A stretch of 26,296 nt of DNA, from the NCBI GenBank assembly GCA_016711805.1, contig JADJSH010000029.1, forward strand, positions 1-26,296, written 5' to 3'. The first letter of the stretch is position 1. Each line of letters starts with the position of its first letter. The stretch is from Bacteroidota bacterium (GTDB lineage: Bacteria > Bacteroidota > Bacteroidia > B-17B0 > Aurantibacillaceae). The position numbers and the translations under genes were made by a program. A model generated the notes under the pieces. That model was not told the origin of the DNA and made no database searches. It saw only the letters and a list, made by a program, of their open reading frames with translations. Shown piece after piece: positions 8,971 through 16,790 of the stretch.

Positions 8971-9759
8971 TTATAAATCGTTAGCTGAAGCAATTAATTC
9001 TGCCACATCTAACACTTTGGTTTTTTCTTCTTTATTAAAATGTTTCACTCCGTCTGTCATCATCGTATTACAAAACGGACAACCCACTGCAATCACATCT
9101 GGATTATGAGATAAAGCTTCTTCGGCACGCTCAACATTTACTTCTTTTGTTCCTTTTTCTGCTTCTTTAAACATTTGTGCTCCGCCCGCTCCACAGCATA
9201 AACCATTGGCTTTACTACGTTTCATTTCTACTAACTCAGCATCTAATTTAGAAATCACATCACGAGGTGCTTCATACACATTATTTGCTCTTCCTAAATA
9301 ACAAGGATCATGAAAAACAATTTTTTTACCTTTAAATTCACCGCCTTGTACTTTTAATTTTCCTTCGTTAATTAATTGTTGTACAAGTTCAGTATGATGA
9401 ATCACTTCGTACTTACCGCCTAACTCTGGGTATTCATTTTTAATGGTATTAAAACAATGCGGACAACCCGTTACAATTTTTTTAACATCATATCCATTTA
9501 AAATGGTGATGTTCTGCATAGCCTGCATTTGAAATAAAAATTCGTTACCAGCGCGTTTTGCAGGATCTCCCGTACAAGACTCTTCAACACCTAGCACGGC
9601 AAAATTTGCACCTACATGGTTTAAAATACGAACAATAGCTTTCGTAATTTTTTTTGCTCTATCATCAAAACTGCCACTACAACCAACCCAAAATAAAATA
9701 TCTGGAGTTTCGCCATTGGCAATTTTTTCCTGCATTGTTGGTACCTTTATTGAATTCAT
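8971..9759 (-). CDS. Heterodisulfide-reductase-B-like (Fe-S)-binding protein, two CCG domains
   Basis: A 262-aa protein with two cysteine-rich CCG modules. The first has C27 (WVGCSG), C62 (EESCTGD) and C99/C102 (TGCPHC); the second has C153 (HDPCYLG), C188/C189 (GLCCGAGG) and C227/C230 (GCPFC). Such domains carry non-cubane 4Fe-4S clusters in HdrB, GlpC, LldE and DsrK, where they handle electron transfer to disulfides or quinone-linked donors. The first module has ESC in place of the usual CC, so only the second looks complete. It sits downstream of a membrane Fe-S protein with the HdrC-type cluster motif; together they look like a membrane-bound quinone- or disulfide-linked oxidoreductase. 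The substrate is unknown. Confidence 0.88.
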   Translation of the reverse strand: MNSIKVPTMQEKIANGETPDILFWVGCSGSFDDRAKKITKAIVRILNHVGANFAVLGVEESCTGDPAKRAGNEFLFQMQAMQNITILNGYDVKKIVTGCPHCFNTIKNEYPELGGKYEVIHHTELVQQLINEGKLKVQGGEFKGKKIVFHDPCYLGRANNVYEAPRDVISKLDAELVEMKRSKANGLCCGAGGAQMFKEAEKGTKEVNVERAEEALSHNPDVIAVGCPFCNTMMTDGVKHFNKEEKTKVLDVAELIASANDL

Positions 9760-9766
9760 AGTCTTT

Positions 9767-10168
9767 TTAGTTAGCAGGAGCAGTTGGTAGTTTGTTAACC
9801 GAAAACTTTTCCGGAGAACTCATCATACTTCCTAACATCTTTCCTATTTGTAAATATTCTTCTGTAATTAATTTATGTTTTTCTTCATTTAAATAGCCGC
9901 AATCTTTAGCAAAATCCAAATGCACCATTGTTTCAGCGCATTCGCCATCCGAATCACTTAGTTTAGAAACAAAGTGCTTCGGATATAATCTTTTTCTATA
10001 TGCTTCAGAAATATTGGCACATACAGAACGTGACGATCGTCTTATTTGGTCAGTTAAAGAATAAATTTCTTCTTTTGGAAATGACTTAGTTTCTTTAAAA
10101 ATCTCCATAGCTGCTGCATAAGATTTCTTATACACTATTAAATTTTTATATCCTAAATTATCACTCAT
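9767..10168 (-). CDS. Four-helix-bundle protein of the 23S rRNA intervening-sequence (IVS/S23) family
   Basis: About 133 aa with the family hallmarks: YKNLIVYKKSYAAAMEIF at the start, FPKEEIYSLTDQIRRSSRSVCANISEAYRK in the middle, and DGECAETMVHLDFAKDCGYL before the last helices. The family fold is a four-helix bundle that pentamerises; related proteins include the Avd accessory factor of diversity-generating retroelements. Its role in free-standing genes is unknown. I chose ATG at 10166-10168; a TTG lies one codon upstream. It sits inside an operon whose other members are redox and lipid-transport genes, 7 bp before the HdrB-like gene and 58 bp after the membrane Fe-S gene; CTACTG repeats lie at the upstream edge. 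No reverse transcriptase or variable repeat is nearby, so an Avd role is not supported. Confidence 0.88.
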   Translation of the reverse strand: MSDNLGYKNLIVYKKSYAAAMEIFKETKSFPKEEIYSLTDQIRRSSRSVCANISEAYRKRLYPKHFVSKLSDSDGECAETMVHLDFAKDCGYLNEEKHKLITEEYLQIGKMLGSMMSSPEKFSVNKLPTAPAN

Positions 10169-10204
10169 CAACTATTTTTACTCTTTTGTTTGACTTCTGC
10201 TCCG

Positions 10205-10234
10205 GATCCTGTCTACTAAATACTGCCTACTGTT
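10205..10234. repeat. Short degenerate CTACTG-type repeats beside the four-helix-bundle gene
   Basis: On the plus strand the copies read GTCTACTaaa, TACTGC and CTACTGT in about 25 bp, overlapping the stop codon (rc of cta, 10227-10229) of the membrane Fe-S gene. Similar CTACTGC strings are, from general familiarity, often seen next to IVS-type four-helix-bundle genes in Bacteroidota; this is recall, not a search. Confidence 0.4.
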
Positions 10235-11552
10235 CATGTATCCAATTTGCTCTGTCTGCTGGACTAAATTGCCATGGAGCGCCATTATTTTCCAAATTAG
10301 AGAACATCCCGTTTAATTCGTTTGGTGCAGAACTTTGCTCTAACACTAATTGCTGACGTAAGCCAACAATAATTGCTAATGGATCAATATTCACTGGACA
10401 CTCTTGCACGCAAGCATTGCAAGTATTACAAGCCCAAATTTCTTCGTGTTTAATATAATCTCCTAATAAAGTTTTTCCATCATCTACAAAGGTGCCACCA
10501 TTTTTGTCTATGTTCTTTCCAACTTCTTCTAATCTATCTCTCGTATCCATCATAATTTTACGTGGAGACAATGCTTTGCCTGTTATGTTTTGTGGACATG
10601 CAGATGTACAACGACCACATTCTGTACACGAATACGCATCTAATAAATTTTTCCAGGTTAAATCTGTAACATCTTTAACTCCAAATTTGATAACGGCGTT
10701 TGGATCAAGCACGGGTTGATACGCAGGATCGAAATTAGGTTTTACTACATCTGTTACTTCAAACAAATTAGTGAATTGTCCTTTAGCTTTTAGGTTAGAG
10801 AAATACACGTTAGGGAAAGCCAATAACACGTGTAAATGTTTTGACTTTGGTAAATAATTTAAAAAGGCAAATACCATTATGATATGTCCCCACCAACCAA
10901 TACGCTCAATCACATGTAAACCCGCATTTGGCATACCTCCATAAATTAACGGACCTAAATGACTGCTAATGGTTAAACCTAATGAACCATCTCCTAAATT
11001 TTCAGCATGAGATTGTCCTCTTGAGTATAAAACTTCATCAGCGCCATTCATCATGAAGATAAAACAGATTAAAATAATTTCCATAATTAAAATAATATTC
11101 GCGTCTAATTTTGGCCAACCATTTAATTCGCTTTTTACTAAGCGAGGAACTTTTAATAAATTTCTTCTAGCTAAAAATGCAACAGTTCCAATGAATGCCA
11201 ATACTGATAAGATTTCGATGAAGCTTACCATGAATGTATAAAAGCCTCCCAATGAAGCTCTGAAAGCACGGTGATGACCTGTAATCCCATCAAACACAAT
11301 CTCTAATAATTCGATTTGTGTAATGACGAATGCGGCATATAAAAACAAATGCAAAATTGCTGGAATAGGGCGAGTAAACATTTTCTTTTGACCTAAAGCC
11401 ACCAAAACCATTGTTTTAAAACGTTCTCCACGGTTGTCGGTTATAGAAATATCTTTTCCTAATAAAATATTACGACGAATTTTTTTTGCATTAATGAAAA
11501 AAAACGTACTAGAAACAATTAGCAGGGCAATAAAAATGATTGATGAAATCAT
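10227..11552 (-). CDS. Membrane (Fe-S)-binding protein: heme-b-type membrane domain plus 2x[4Fe-4S], HdrC-like
   Basis: A 441-aa inner-membrane redox protein. Hydrophobic segments lie at about residues 2-20, 66-86, 104-128, 152-168 and 218-232, with histidines (H68, H93/H94, H213, H223) that could ligate heme b as in nitrate-reductase gamma subunits. The C-terminal part carries two ferredoxin motifs: C309, C312, C315, C319 (CTECGRCTSACP) and C375, C378, C381, C385 (CNTCNACVQECP). The layout resembles HdrC/HdrE fusions and DsrMK-like modules. It would pass electrons between the quinone pool and the HdrB-like protein two genes downstream. It starts with ATG 9 bp after the MCE gene, so the two are almost certainly cotranscribed. 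Confidence 0.9.
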   Translation of the reverse strand: MISSIIFIALLIVSSTFFFINAKKIRRNILLGKDISITDNRGERFKTMVLVALGQKKMFTRPIPAILHLFLYAAFVITQIELLEIVFDGITGHHRAFRASLGGFYTFMVSFIEILSVLAFIGTVAFLARRNLLKVPRLVKSELNGWPKLDANIILIMEIILICFIFMMNGADEVLYSRGQSHAENLGDGSLGLTISSHLGPLIYGGMPNAGLHVIERIGWWGHIIMVFAFLNYLPKSKHLHVLLAFPNVYFSNLKAKGQFTNLFEVTDVVKPNFDPAYQPVLDPNAVIKFGVKDVTDLTWKNLLDAYSCTECGRCTSACPQNITGKALSPRKIMMDTRDRLEEVGKNIDKNGGTFVDDGKTLLGDYIKHEEIWACNTCNACVQECPVNIDPLAIIVGLRQQLVLEQSSAPNELNGMFSNLENNGAPWQFSPADRANWIHEQ

Positions 11553-11561
11553 AGAGCAAAA

Positions 11562-12545
11562 TTAAAGTTTAGGTTTGTTTTTATCTTTTCTACCAAATAC
11601 AGAGAAATGGATATAGCGTTCTGGATTGATACGTAAATCTTTCATTAACTTATCTAAATCATCACTCGCTTTATTTAAGTTATTGTATAAAGAATCGTTT
11701 TTAGCCAATTTACCAAGTGTACCTTGACCTGAGTTAATTTGGGCGACTAACTTATTTAACTCCGCCAATGTTTTATCCGCTTCGTCAATTGCTCCCTTTA
11801 AATTAGATTTAGCTAAACTATCCGATAGATTACTAAAATTACCAATGATGTTATCAATCTTACCAGTATTTTGTTCAAGCATTCCAGCTAGACTATTTAA
11901 CTTAGTCAAAATAGAAGATATCTTTGCTTTTTCTGAAGCTACTAAATCATCTAACTTATAAGCAGTTTGTTCTAAACTTTGAATAGCCAACTTAATGCTC
12001 TCAAATGACTTACTTAAATTTTCACGAGTTTTATCATTCAATACAACTTCAACAATAGTCATAACGGAATCAACAGAAGACAATAATCCTTCAATTTTTT
12101 TCTGTAAAGGGGCTAATTGCTTACTAACAGCTGTTTTTAAACCCTCTTCTGTTTCTGCAACCAGTGTATCTCCGGATTGAACAAACTCGGTTTCATTACT
12201 ATAAATAATTTCCACAGCTTTTGAACCTAATAAGTCTGAACTCACGGCTTTTGCAATAGAATGCTTCGGAATATTAACATCTTCAGTCAATAAAAACTTA
12301 ACTAATACTCCGTACTCACCGTTTTTATCTTTTATTAAAGAAATTTTATTGATTTGACCAACTTTAAATCCATTTACTAGAAGAGGATTTGCCTCAATAA
12401 GTCCATCAATTTTAGGATAAACAGCATACAACTCATACTTATGGCTAAATAGATTACTTCCTTTAAGGAAATTAAATCCCCAAATAAAAAAGCCAATAGC
12501 AGACGTAACAACAATACCTATTTTAAACTCTTTAGAAATTTTCAC
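11562..12545 (-). CDS. MCE/MlaD-family lipid-binding protein
   Basis: A 327-aa protein with one N-terminal membrane anchor (IGIVVTSAIGFFIWGFNFL), an MCE domain at about residues 37-115 (YPKIDGLIEANPLLVNGFKVGQI, then a hydrophobic pore-loop region), and a long helical C-terminal part with heptad-like leucines. MCE proteins form periplasmic rings that shuttle phospholipids with an MlaE/MlaF transporter. The gene is not beside mlaEF (5-6.3 kb) but lies on the same strand in the Fe-S operon; this separation is, to my knowledge, common in Bacteroidota. The start codon is GTG at 12543-12545. Partnership with the local MlaEF is inference. Confidence 0.9.
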   Translation of the reverse strand: MKISKEFKIGIVVTSAIGFFIWGFNFLKGSNLFSHKYELYAVYPKIDGLIEANPLLVNGFKVGQINKISLIKDKNGEYGVLVKFLLTEDVNIPKHSIAKAVSSDLLGSKAVEIIYSNETEFVQSGDTLVAETEEGLKTAVSKQLAPLQKKIEGLLSSVDSVMTIVEVVLNDKTRENLSKSFESIKLAIQSLEQTAYKLDDLVASEKAKISSILTKLNSLAGMLEQNTGKIDNIIGNFSNLSDSLAKSNLKGAIDEADKTLAELNKLVAQINSGQGTLGKLAKNDSLYNNLNKASDDLDKLMKDLRINPERYIHFSVFGRKDKNKPKL

Positions 12546-12615
12546 AACATTTTTTTTGAAGCCCTAATATACAGATTAAATATGAAATAAAAGCTAAGAA
12601 AACAGAATTAGCCGC

Positions 12616-13599
12616 CTATTTCTTAACAGGTATTACCGATTTGATAATGCCTTGAAATGAGGTAATATTTAGAGGGAATTCTAAAAAAACATGCAAAAAA
12701 CTTAAAAAATAGAGTGCTTTTAAGCCAATATTATAATCAATCACATATAAAACTACCGAAAATACCCATAATACAAGAGTAATATATAACGTCTTTTTGG
12801 GTACTTTATGCCATTGAATTACGGATGTTTTAGAAAACCAATTTAAATAATGATAGGTATAGGCAAATGCGATGAAACGCATGACAATAAATCCAGCATT
12901 AGTAGTATAAACCAAAGCTCTTTCATCCGTTAACGTACTTTCTAAGCCAAAAAATTCAATTAAGAATTTATTCAATAAATAAAATAATTCGTAGCTCTTT
13001 CCTACATAGGCAGAAACTTCATATTGAAGACCAGGTGCTTTGATGACAAAAAATGAAACGGCAATAAGCACTAAAGCAATGATTGACAAATAGCCTGAAA
13101 AAGATTTATTTTTTAAAACACCATAAAACATAAAGGCCCAAGTAAAAATAAATACGTGAATAATAGTTGGTAAAAATATGCCCACCCAAATCACATAATC
13201 AAAACCCATTTTGGATACTGATATCCCTATAATGGCTAATACAGCCAAAACTATTCGGTATAAATTATCCTTTATAAAAACAAAAATAAGAGCTAATAAA
13301 ATCCCATACAGTATAATGTTAGGAATAACCGTTTGAGATTGGGTTGGATTGACATACGAAAAATAAAAAACCAACACACATAACACGCTTAAAAACACGA
13401 AATCATATTTACCTTTAGTAAAATAATTTTTTTTATGTAGCCAGCCAATCTCTGTTAAATAGTGCAAAGGGCCTAATACAGCATAAGAAAATAAAAATAA
13501 TTCGAATGGAAGAACAAATGCTAACACAGCTGATAACAACATTAAGCCAATGTTGGCGTAATTTATTTGATCGTTATTGAGGGCAGATAGTTTAAACAA
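12616..13599 (-). CDS. Polytopic membrane protein of unknown function with intramembrane histidines
   Basis: A 327-aa hydrophobic protein with about eight membrane helices. I do not recognise it firmly. Conserved-looking motifs around helices include GPLHYLTEIGWLHKKNYF near residue 43, an FLPTIIHVFIFTWAF helix, YTYHYLNWF, and a C-terminal FLHVFLEFPLN. Histidines at helix ends are reminiscent of membrane metalloenzymes such as the Brp/Blh carotene dioxygenases, but the typical signature of that family is not evident, so this is only a suggestion. No in-frame ATG precedes the fold: the start is TTG at 13597-13599, and the next ATG (residue 19) would cut into the first helix. It lies 70 bp upstream of the MCE gene and may lead the operon. 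Confidence 0.72.
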   Translation of the reverse strand: MFKLSALNNDQINYANIGLMLLSAVLAFVLPFELFLFSYAVLGPLHYLTEIGWLHKKNYFTKGKYDFVFLSVLCVLVFYFSYVNPTQSQTVIPNIILYGILLALIFVFIKDNLYRIVLAVLAIIGISVSKMGFDYVIWVGIFLPTIIHVFIFTWAFMFYGVLKNKSFSGYLSIIALVLIAVSFFVIKAPGLQYEVSAYVGKSYELFYLLNKFLIEFFGLESTLTDERALVYTTNAGFIVMRFIAFAYTYHYLNWFSKTSVIQWHKVPKKTLYITLVLWVFSVVLYVIDYNIGLKALYFLSFLHVFLEFPLNITSFQGIIKSVIPVKK

Positions 13600-13669
13600 G
13601 ATGTTCTTTATTAATTATAATCAAATATCTAAAAATTAATTGAATTGAAAAATTTGGTGTAAAGAAACC

Positions 13670-13840
13670 TTACTTCTTATCACTCTCAAACTTACCTGTT
13701 TTTTTATTATACCCGTATGGGCAATGCTTACAACCGTTTTTACAACAATATCCGCGTTTTAAATGATATTTCTCAGTAAATATAATATAGCCTTCGGGAC
13801 TATAATAAAAATCTTCGGGATCTAATTTTTTACTAAACAC
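13670..13840 (-). CDS. DUF5522-family cysteine-rich miniprotein
   Basis: A 56-codon gene. The product reads LDPEDFYYSPEGYIIFTEKY, then HLKRGYCCKNGCKHCPYGY and a lysine-rich tail before TAA. The CC-x3-C-x2-C cluster and the DFY...EGY...FTEKYHLKRGYCC order match the small DUF5522 proteins that are widespread in Bacteroidota; four cysteines suggest a bound metal, probably zinc. Function is unknown. The only usable start in frame is GTG at 13838-13840; an in-frame TAA lies four codons upstream. It is divergent from the porin gene and 70 bp upstream of the membrane-protein gene on the same strand. Confidence 0.75.
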   Translation of the reverse strand: MFSKKLDPEDFYYSPEGYIIFTEKYHLKRGYCCKNGCKHCPYGYNKKTGKFESDKK

Positions 13841-13862
13841 AAATAATGATTAATATTGTTGA

Positions 13863-15016
13863 ATGATTACACCAATCAAATATACTACAATATTTCTTTT
13901 TGTTTTTACCTCAATAATCGTAAACGCTCAAGATTCGTTAAAGAAAAAATACATTTCCGTTCAATTAAAAAATGATTCAAATGTATTTTTCAAAACAAAA
14001 ATTAGTTAACGATACTGCATAACTGAACCTAAATTAGAAATTGGAGCTTACCTTAGTTCCTATTATTCGTTTTATACTGAGGACAATCCTAACCCATATG
14101 TAAAGCACGCCACCATGGCTGCTCGCAATAACCAATTTGGGTTAAATATGGCGATGGTTTCATTAGCCTATAAATCAAAAAAAATAAGAAGTAACATTAC
14201 TTTGCATTACGGCGATATTGCTGAAAGTACTTGGCCATCAAAGTTTAACTTAATTCAAGAGGCAAATGTAGGTTATGAGTTTGTGAAAAATTTATGGTTT
14301 GATGTAGGTGTTTTTAGATCGCATATTGGGCTTGAAAGTACGCAACCAAGAGAAAACATTACTTCAAGTATGACACTAGCAAACGTGTATGAACCTTATT
14401 ATTTTTCGGGAGCTAAACTAACTTATTTACTGAATCGTAAATTAAGTATTCAAATTAACGCTTTTAACAGCTTTAGTTCTATTATTGAAACTAACAAAAA
14501 TAAACTGCTTGGTAGCTCTATCATATTTGCACCCAACGATTATTTAACAATGACCTATAATTTTATTACAGGCGATGATACTCCAGATTCTTTAAAATTA
14601 AAGCATCAACGTTACTATCATAATTTTTATTTAACCTACCAAAAGAAAAAAATAAGTATTGGTGCCGAATTTAATTATGGTATACAAGAATACAGCAAGC
14701 ACCTTAACGAATATACTTTAGGTACTGCATATATGAATAGTTCACTATTATTACTGAAACATCAAAGTTTTAAAAAAGTAGGCTTTTATGGTCGAGGAGA
14801 ATGGTTTAGTGATGAAGATGAAATATTAAGTGGTGGCACTAACATGGGTAAATATACTTGGGGCGCAACAGTTGGCATTGAATATAAACCCTTAAAAAAT
14901 TTAGCACTTAGTATCGAAGGGCGACAATTATCTTCTGAAAAGAAAATTTTTATTACAACGGCGATTATCATAAAGAACGAAATGAATTAATATTTTGTGT
15001 AGATGTTTGGTTTTAA
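13863..15016 (+). CDS. OmpL-like beta-barrel porin-2 (bbp2) family outer-membrane protein (three apparent indels)
   Basis: The N-terminus MITPIKYTTIFLFVFTS..NAQDS is a signal peptide. The mature part shows the bbp2 pattern: EIGAYLSSYYSFY, HATMAARNNQFGLNMAMVS, STWPSKFNLIQEANVG, HIGLESTQPRENITSSMTLANVYEPYY, NAFNSF, ETNKNK, LKHQRYYHNFYLTY and GRGEWFSDEDEILSG. It should be a 16-strand-type outer-membrane barrel. As written a TAA interrupts at 14007-14009; one A fewer in the A5 at 13998-14002 and one A more near 14020 remove it and give LVNDTAITEPKLE. Near the end one T is missing at 14947-14951; restoring it gives IFYYNGDY...CVDVWF and the TAA at 15014-15016, the aromatic terminus expected of a barrel. 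Divergent from the DUF5522 gene. Confidence 0.85.
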
Positions 15017-15025
15017 TAATCTGTG

Positions 15026-15904
15026 ATGATAAACTATAAACCTATCATAAATACAATTGACTATAACGTTTACCAAATTGGTGTTTTACGTTTAGATTTA
15101 ATTCATCCCGAAATTTCGGGCAATAAATGGTTTAAGTTAAAATACAATTTAGCACAAGCAAAAAAAGTAAACAAAAGTGCCATCATTACCTTTGGTGGTG
15201 CATTTTCTAACCACATTGCAGCTACTGCTATTGCTTGCAAATTAGAAGGTTTAAAAAGTATAGGCATTATTAGAGGCGAAGAAAGCTCTGCTACAAACCC
15301 TACTCTATCTTTAGCAAAACAAAACGGCATGGAGTTGCTGTTTGTGAGTAGAGAGGAATATTCGCAAAAAAATGATGGTGGTTATATGCAGCGTTTACGA
15401 TACATGTATCCTGAAGCCTATATTATTCCTGAAGGTGGAGATAATTTATTAGGAGAAAAAGGCTGTGAAGAAATTTTGACTCAAGAAACAAATTCTTACA
15501 ATTCTATTTTTTGTGCGCATGGTACAGGAACAACTTACCGAGGTATTTCAAAATCATTACAAGTACATCAAGAATTGAACGTTGTGAATGTTTTAAAATT
15601 TGAAGCCATTGCCAATGAGCCACAAACAATCATTTTAAATAATTATCATTTTGGTGGTTATGCTAAACATAAACTTGAGTTATTAGAATTTAAAACTTGG
15701 TTTGAAGAAAACTACCACATTGAATTAGATTATGTGTATACCGCTAAATTATTTTTTGCGGCATTTGATTTAATGAAACAAGAAAAGTTAGATAAACGAA
15801 AATCTATATTGATCATTCATTGCGGTGGTTTGCAAGGAAACAAAGGTTACGAAGAGCGTTATAACCTAAATCCTAAGCGCCAAGTAAACGATGCCCAAGG
15901 ATAA
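15026..15904 (+). CDS. ACC deaminase / D-cysteine desulfhydrase family PLP enzyme
   Basis: Fold-type II PLP enzyme of about 292 aa. The lysine expected to bind PLP is in HPEISGNKWFKLK (near residue 35), followed by the phosphate/substrate loop TFGGAFSNHIAATA, a second loop in PEGGDN, FCAHGTGTT, and a C-terminal HCGGLQGNKGY. The family breaks down D-cysteine or 1-aminocyclopropane-1-carboxylate, or acts as another amino-acid lyase; the sequence alone does not decide which. ATG at 15026 gives the usual N-terminus; a GTG one codon earlier also fits. It follows the porin gene by 9 bp. Its last 46 bp overlap the convergent gene, and the tail after RYNLNP is not family-like. Confidence 0.87.
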   Translation: MINYKPIINTIDYNVYQIGVLRLDLIHPEISGNKWFKLKYNLAQAKKVNKSAIITFGGAFSNHIAATAIACKLEGLKSIGIIRGEESSATNPTLSLAKQNGMELLFVSREEYSQKNDGGYMQRLRYMYPEAYIIPEGGDNLLGEKGCEEILTQETNSYNSIFCAHGTGTTYRGISKSLQVHQELNVVNVLKFEAIANEPQTIILNNYHFGGYAKHKLELLEFKTWFEENYHIELDYVYTAKLFFAAFDLMKQEKLDKRKSILIIHCGGLQGNKGYEERYNLNPKRQVNDAQG

Positions 15905-16788
15905 ACTTGTTTAGTATCAAAACCTCCTCTGCTAGCGTATTTTTCGGAAAGTTTAACAAACCCAACGCCAACAGCTATAGTGCTCGTCATCTTTTTTCCA
16001 CTACTTTTTAAAATTCCATTTTGTAATTGAAACGTTAAGCCTTCAATGCCTTGTAATGTCATATCCGTTCCATATCGCACACGTGGGCCAAAAAAATATT
16101 TTAACTGAGGTTTTAAATCATGGTAATAATTAATATCAATTCCTGAGATAATTCCTGTTCCTACATTACGTTTTACAGGCGCATTATTAGTATTGTTATT
16201 ATTGTTGTTTGAAGTATTGGTATTAGTAGAACTTGAGTTTGTGTTAGTAGATGTTGAATTAGAATTATTTGAAGAAAATTCGGCTAAAGCTCCCAAACCA
16301 TCATAAGTTAAACTTAAGGGTATTTTTATACCTACCGATTTATTAGCCAATAATCTTTCATAAGAAACCGTTAATCGTCCAAAAGCTAAATCAACAATAT
16401 AAAACCCCAAAATACCATTTGGCATTAAGGCTTCTTTTTCTTTCCACTCTTTCATCTTACGTGCCTGACGCTGCTCTCGTGTTTCATTCATTTCAGGCAT
16501 AGATGAAAGAGGCGTTGCATTATTTTGAACAACAAAAGCGGGTTGTTCTTTACTAAATAAATAAATCGTTTCTGATTTACCATATTCAGTCATTAATACA
16601 TCGTTTTTAGGCAAAGTAATCAATGCAGAATTTGGAACCGTATCATGATAACTAATAGTGTTTTCTGAAATAGCCATTATTTTACAAGGAACTATTTTTC
16701 CGTTTCTTAAAAACACTTTGTCCTGCGCCACAGAAGTTACAGAAACAAAAAGTAACATCCAAAATATAATATGTGAGTAATACTTCAT
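15859..16788 (-). CDS. Predicted outer-membrane beta-barrel protein with small N-terminal domain and Asn/Ser/Thr-rich loop (paralogue 2)
   Basis: Unrecognised family. ATG at 16786-16788 gives a clear signal peptide (MKYYSHIIFWMLLFVSVTSVAQ); an ATG 8 codons earlier would overlap the upstream gene. The mature N-terminus (about 60 residues: KVFLRNGKIVPCKIMAI..ISYHD) resembles that of its upstream neighbour, a short beta domain beginning V-x-L-x-x-G-x. A charged linker follows (NETREQRQARKMKEWKEKE), then alternating strands that look like a barrel. Residues 172-202 are almost only Asn, Ser and Thr (plus strand 16183-16275), probably a surface loop made by trinucleotide expansion. The end, PWASFTWRLGFRL, is barrel-like. 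It starts 2 bp after the upstream paralogue ends. Confidence 0.75.
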   Translation of the reverse strand: MKYYSHIIFWMLLFVSVTSVAQDKVFLRNGKIVPCKIMAISENTISYHDTVPNSALITLPKNDVLMTEYGKSETIYLFSKEQPAFVVQNNATPLSSMPEMNETREQRQARKMKEWKEKEALMPNGILGFYIVDLAFGRLTVSYERLLANKSVGIKIPLSLTYDGLGALAEFSSNNSNSTSTNTNSSSTNTNTSNNNNNNTNNAPVKRNVGTGIISGIDINYYHDLKPQLKYFFGPRVRYGTDMTLQGIEGLTFQLQNGILKSSGKKMTSTIAVGVGFVKLSEKYASRGGFDTKQVYPWASFTWRLGFRL

Positions 16789-16790
16789 GT

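Noticed and set aside
9767..10168. Diversity-generating retroelement (Avd-like four-helix bundle protein)
   Set aside because: No reverse transcriptase, template/variable repeat pair or C-type lectin target was seen; the family is broad and most members are not Avd.
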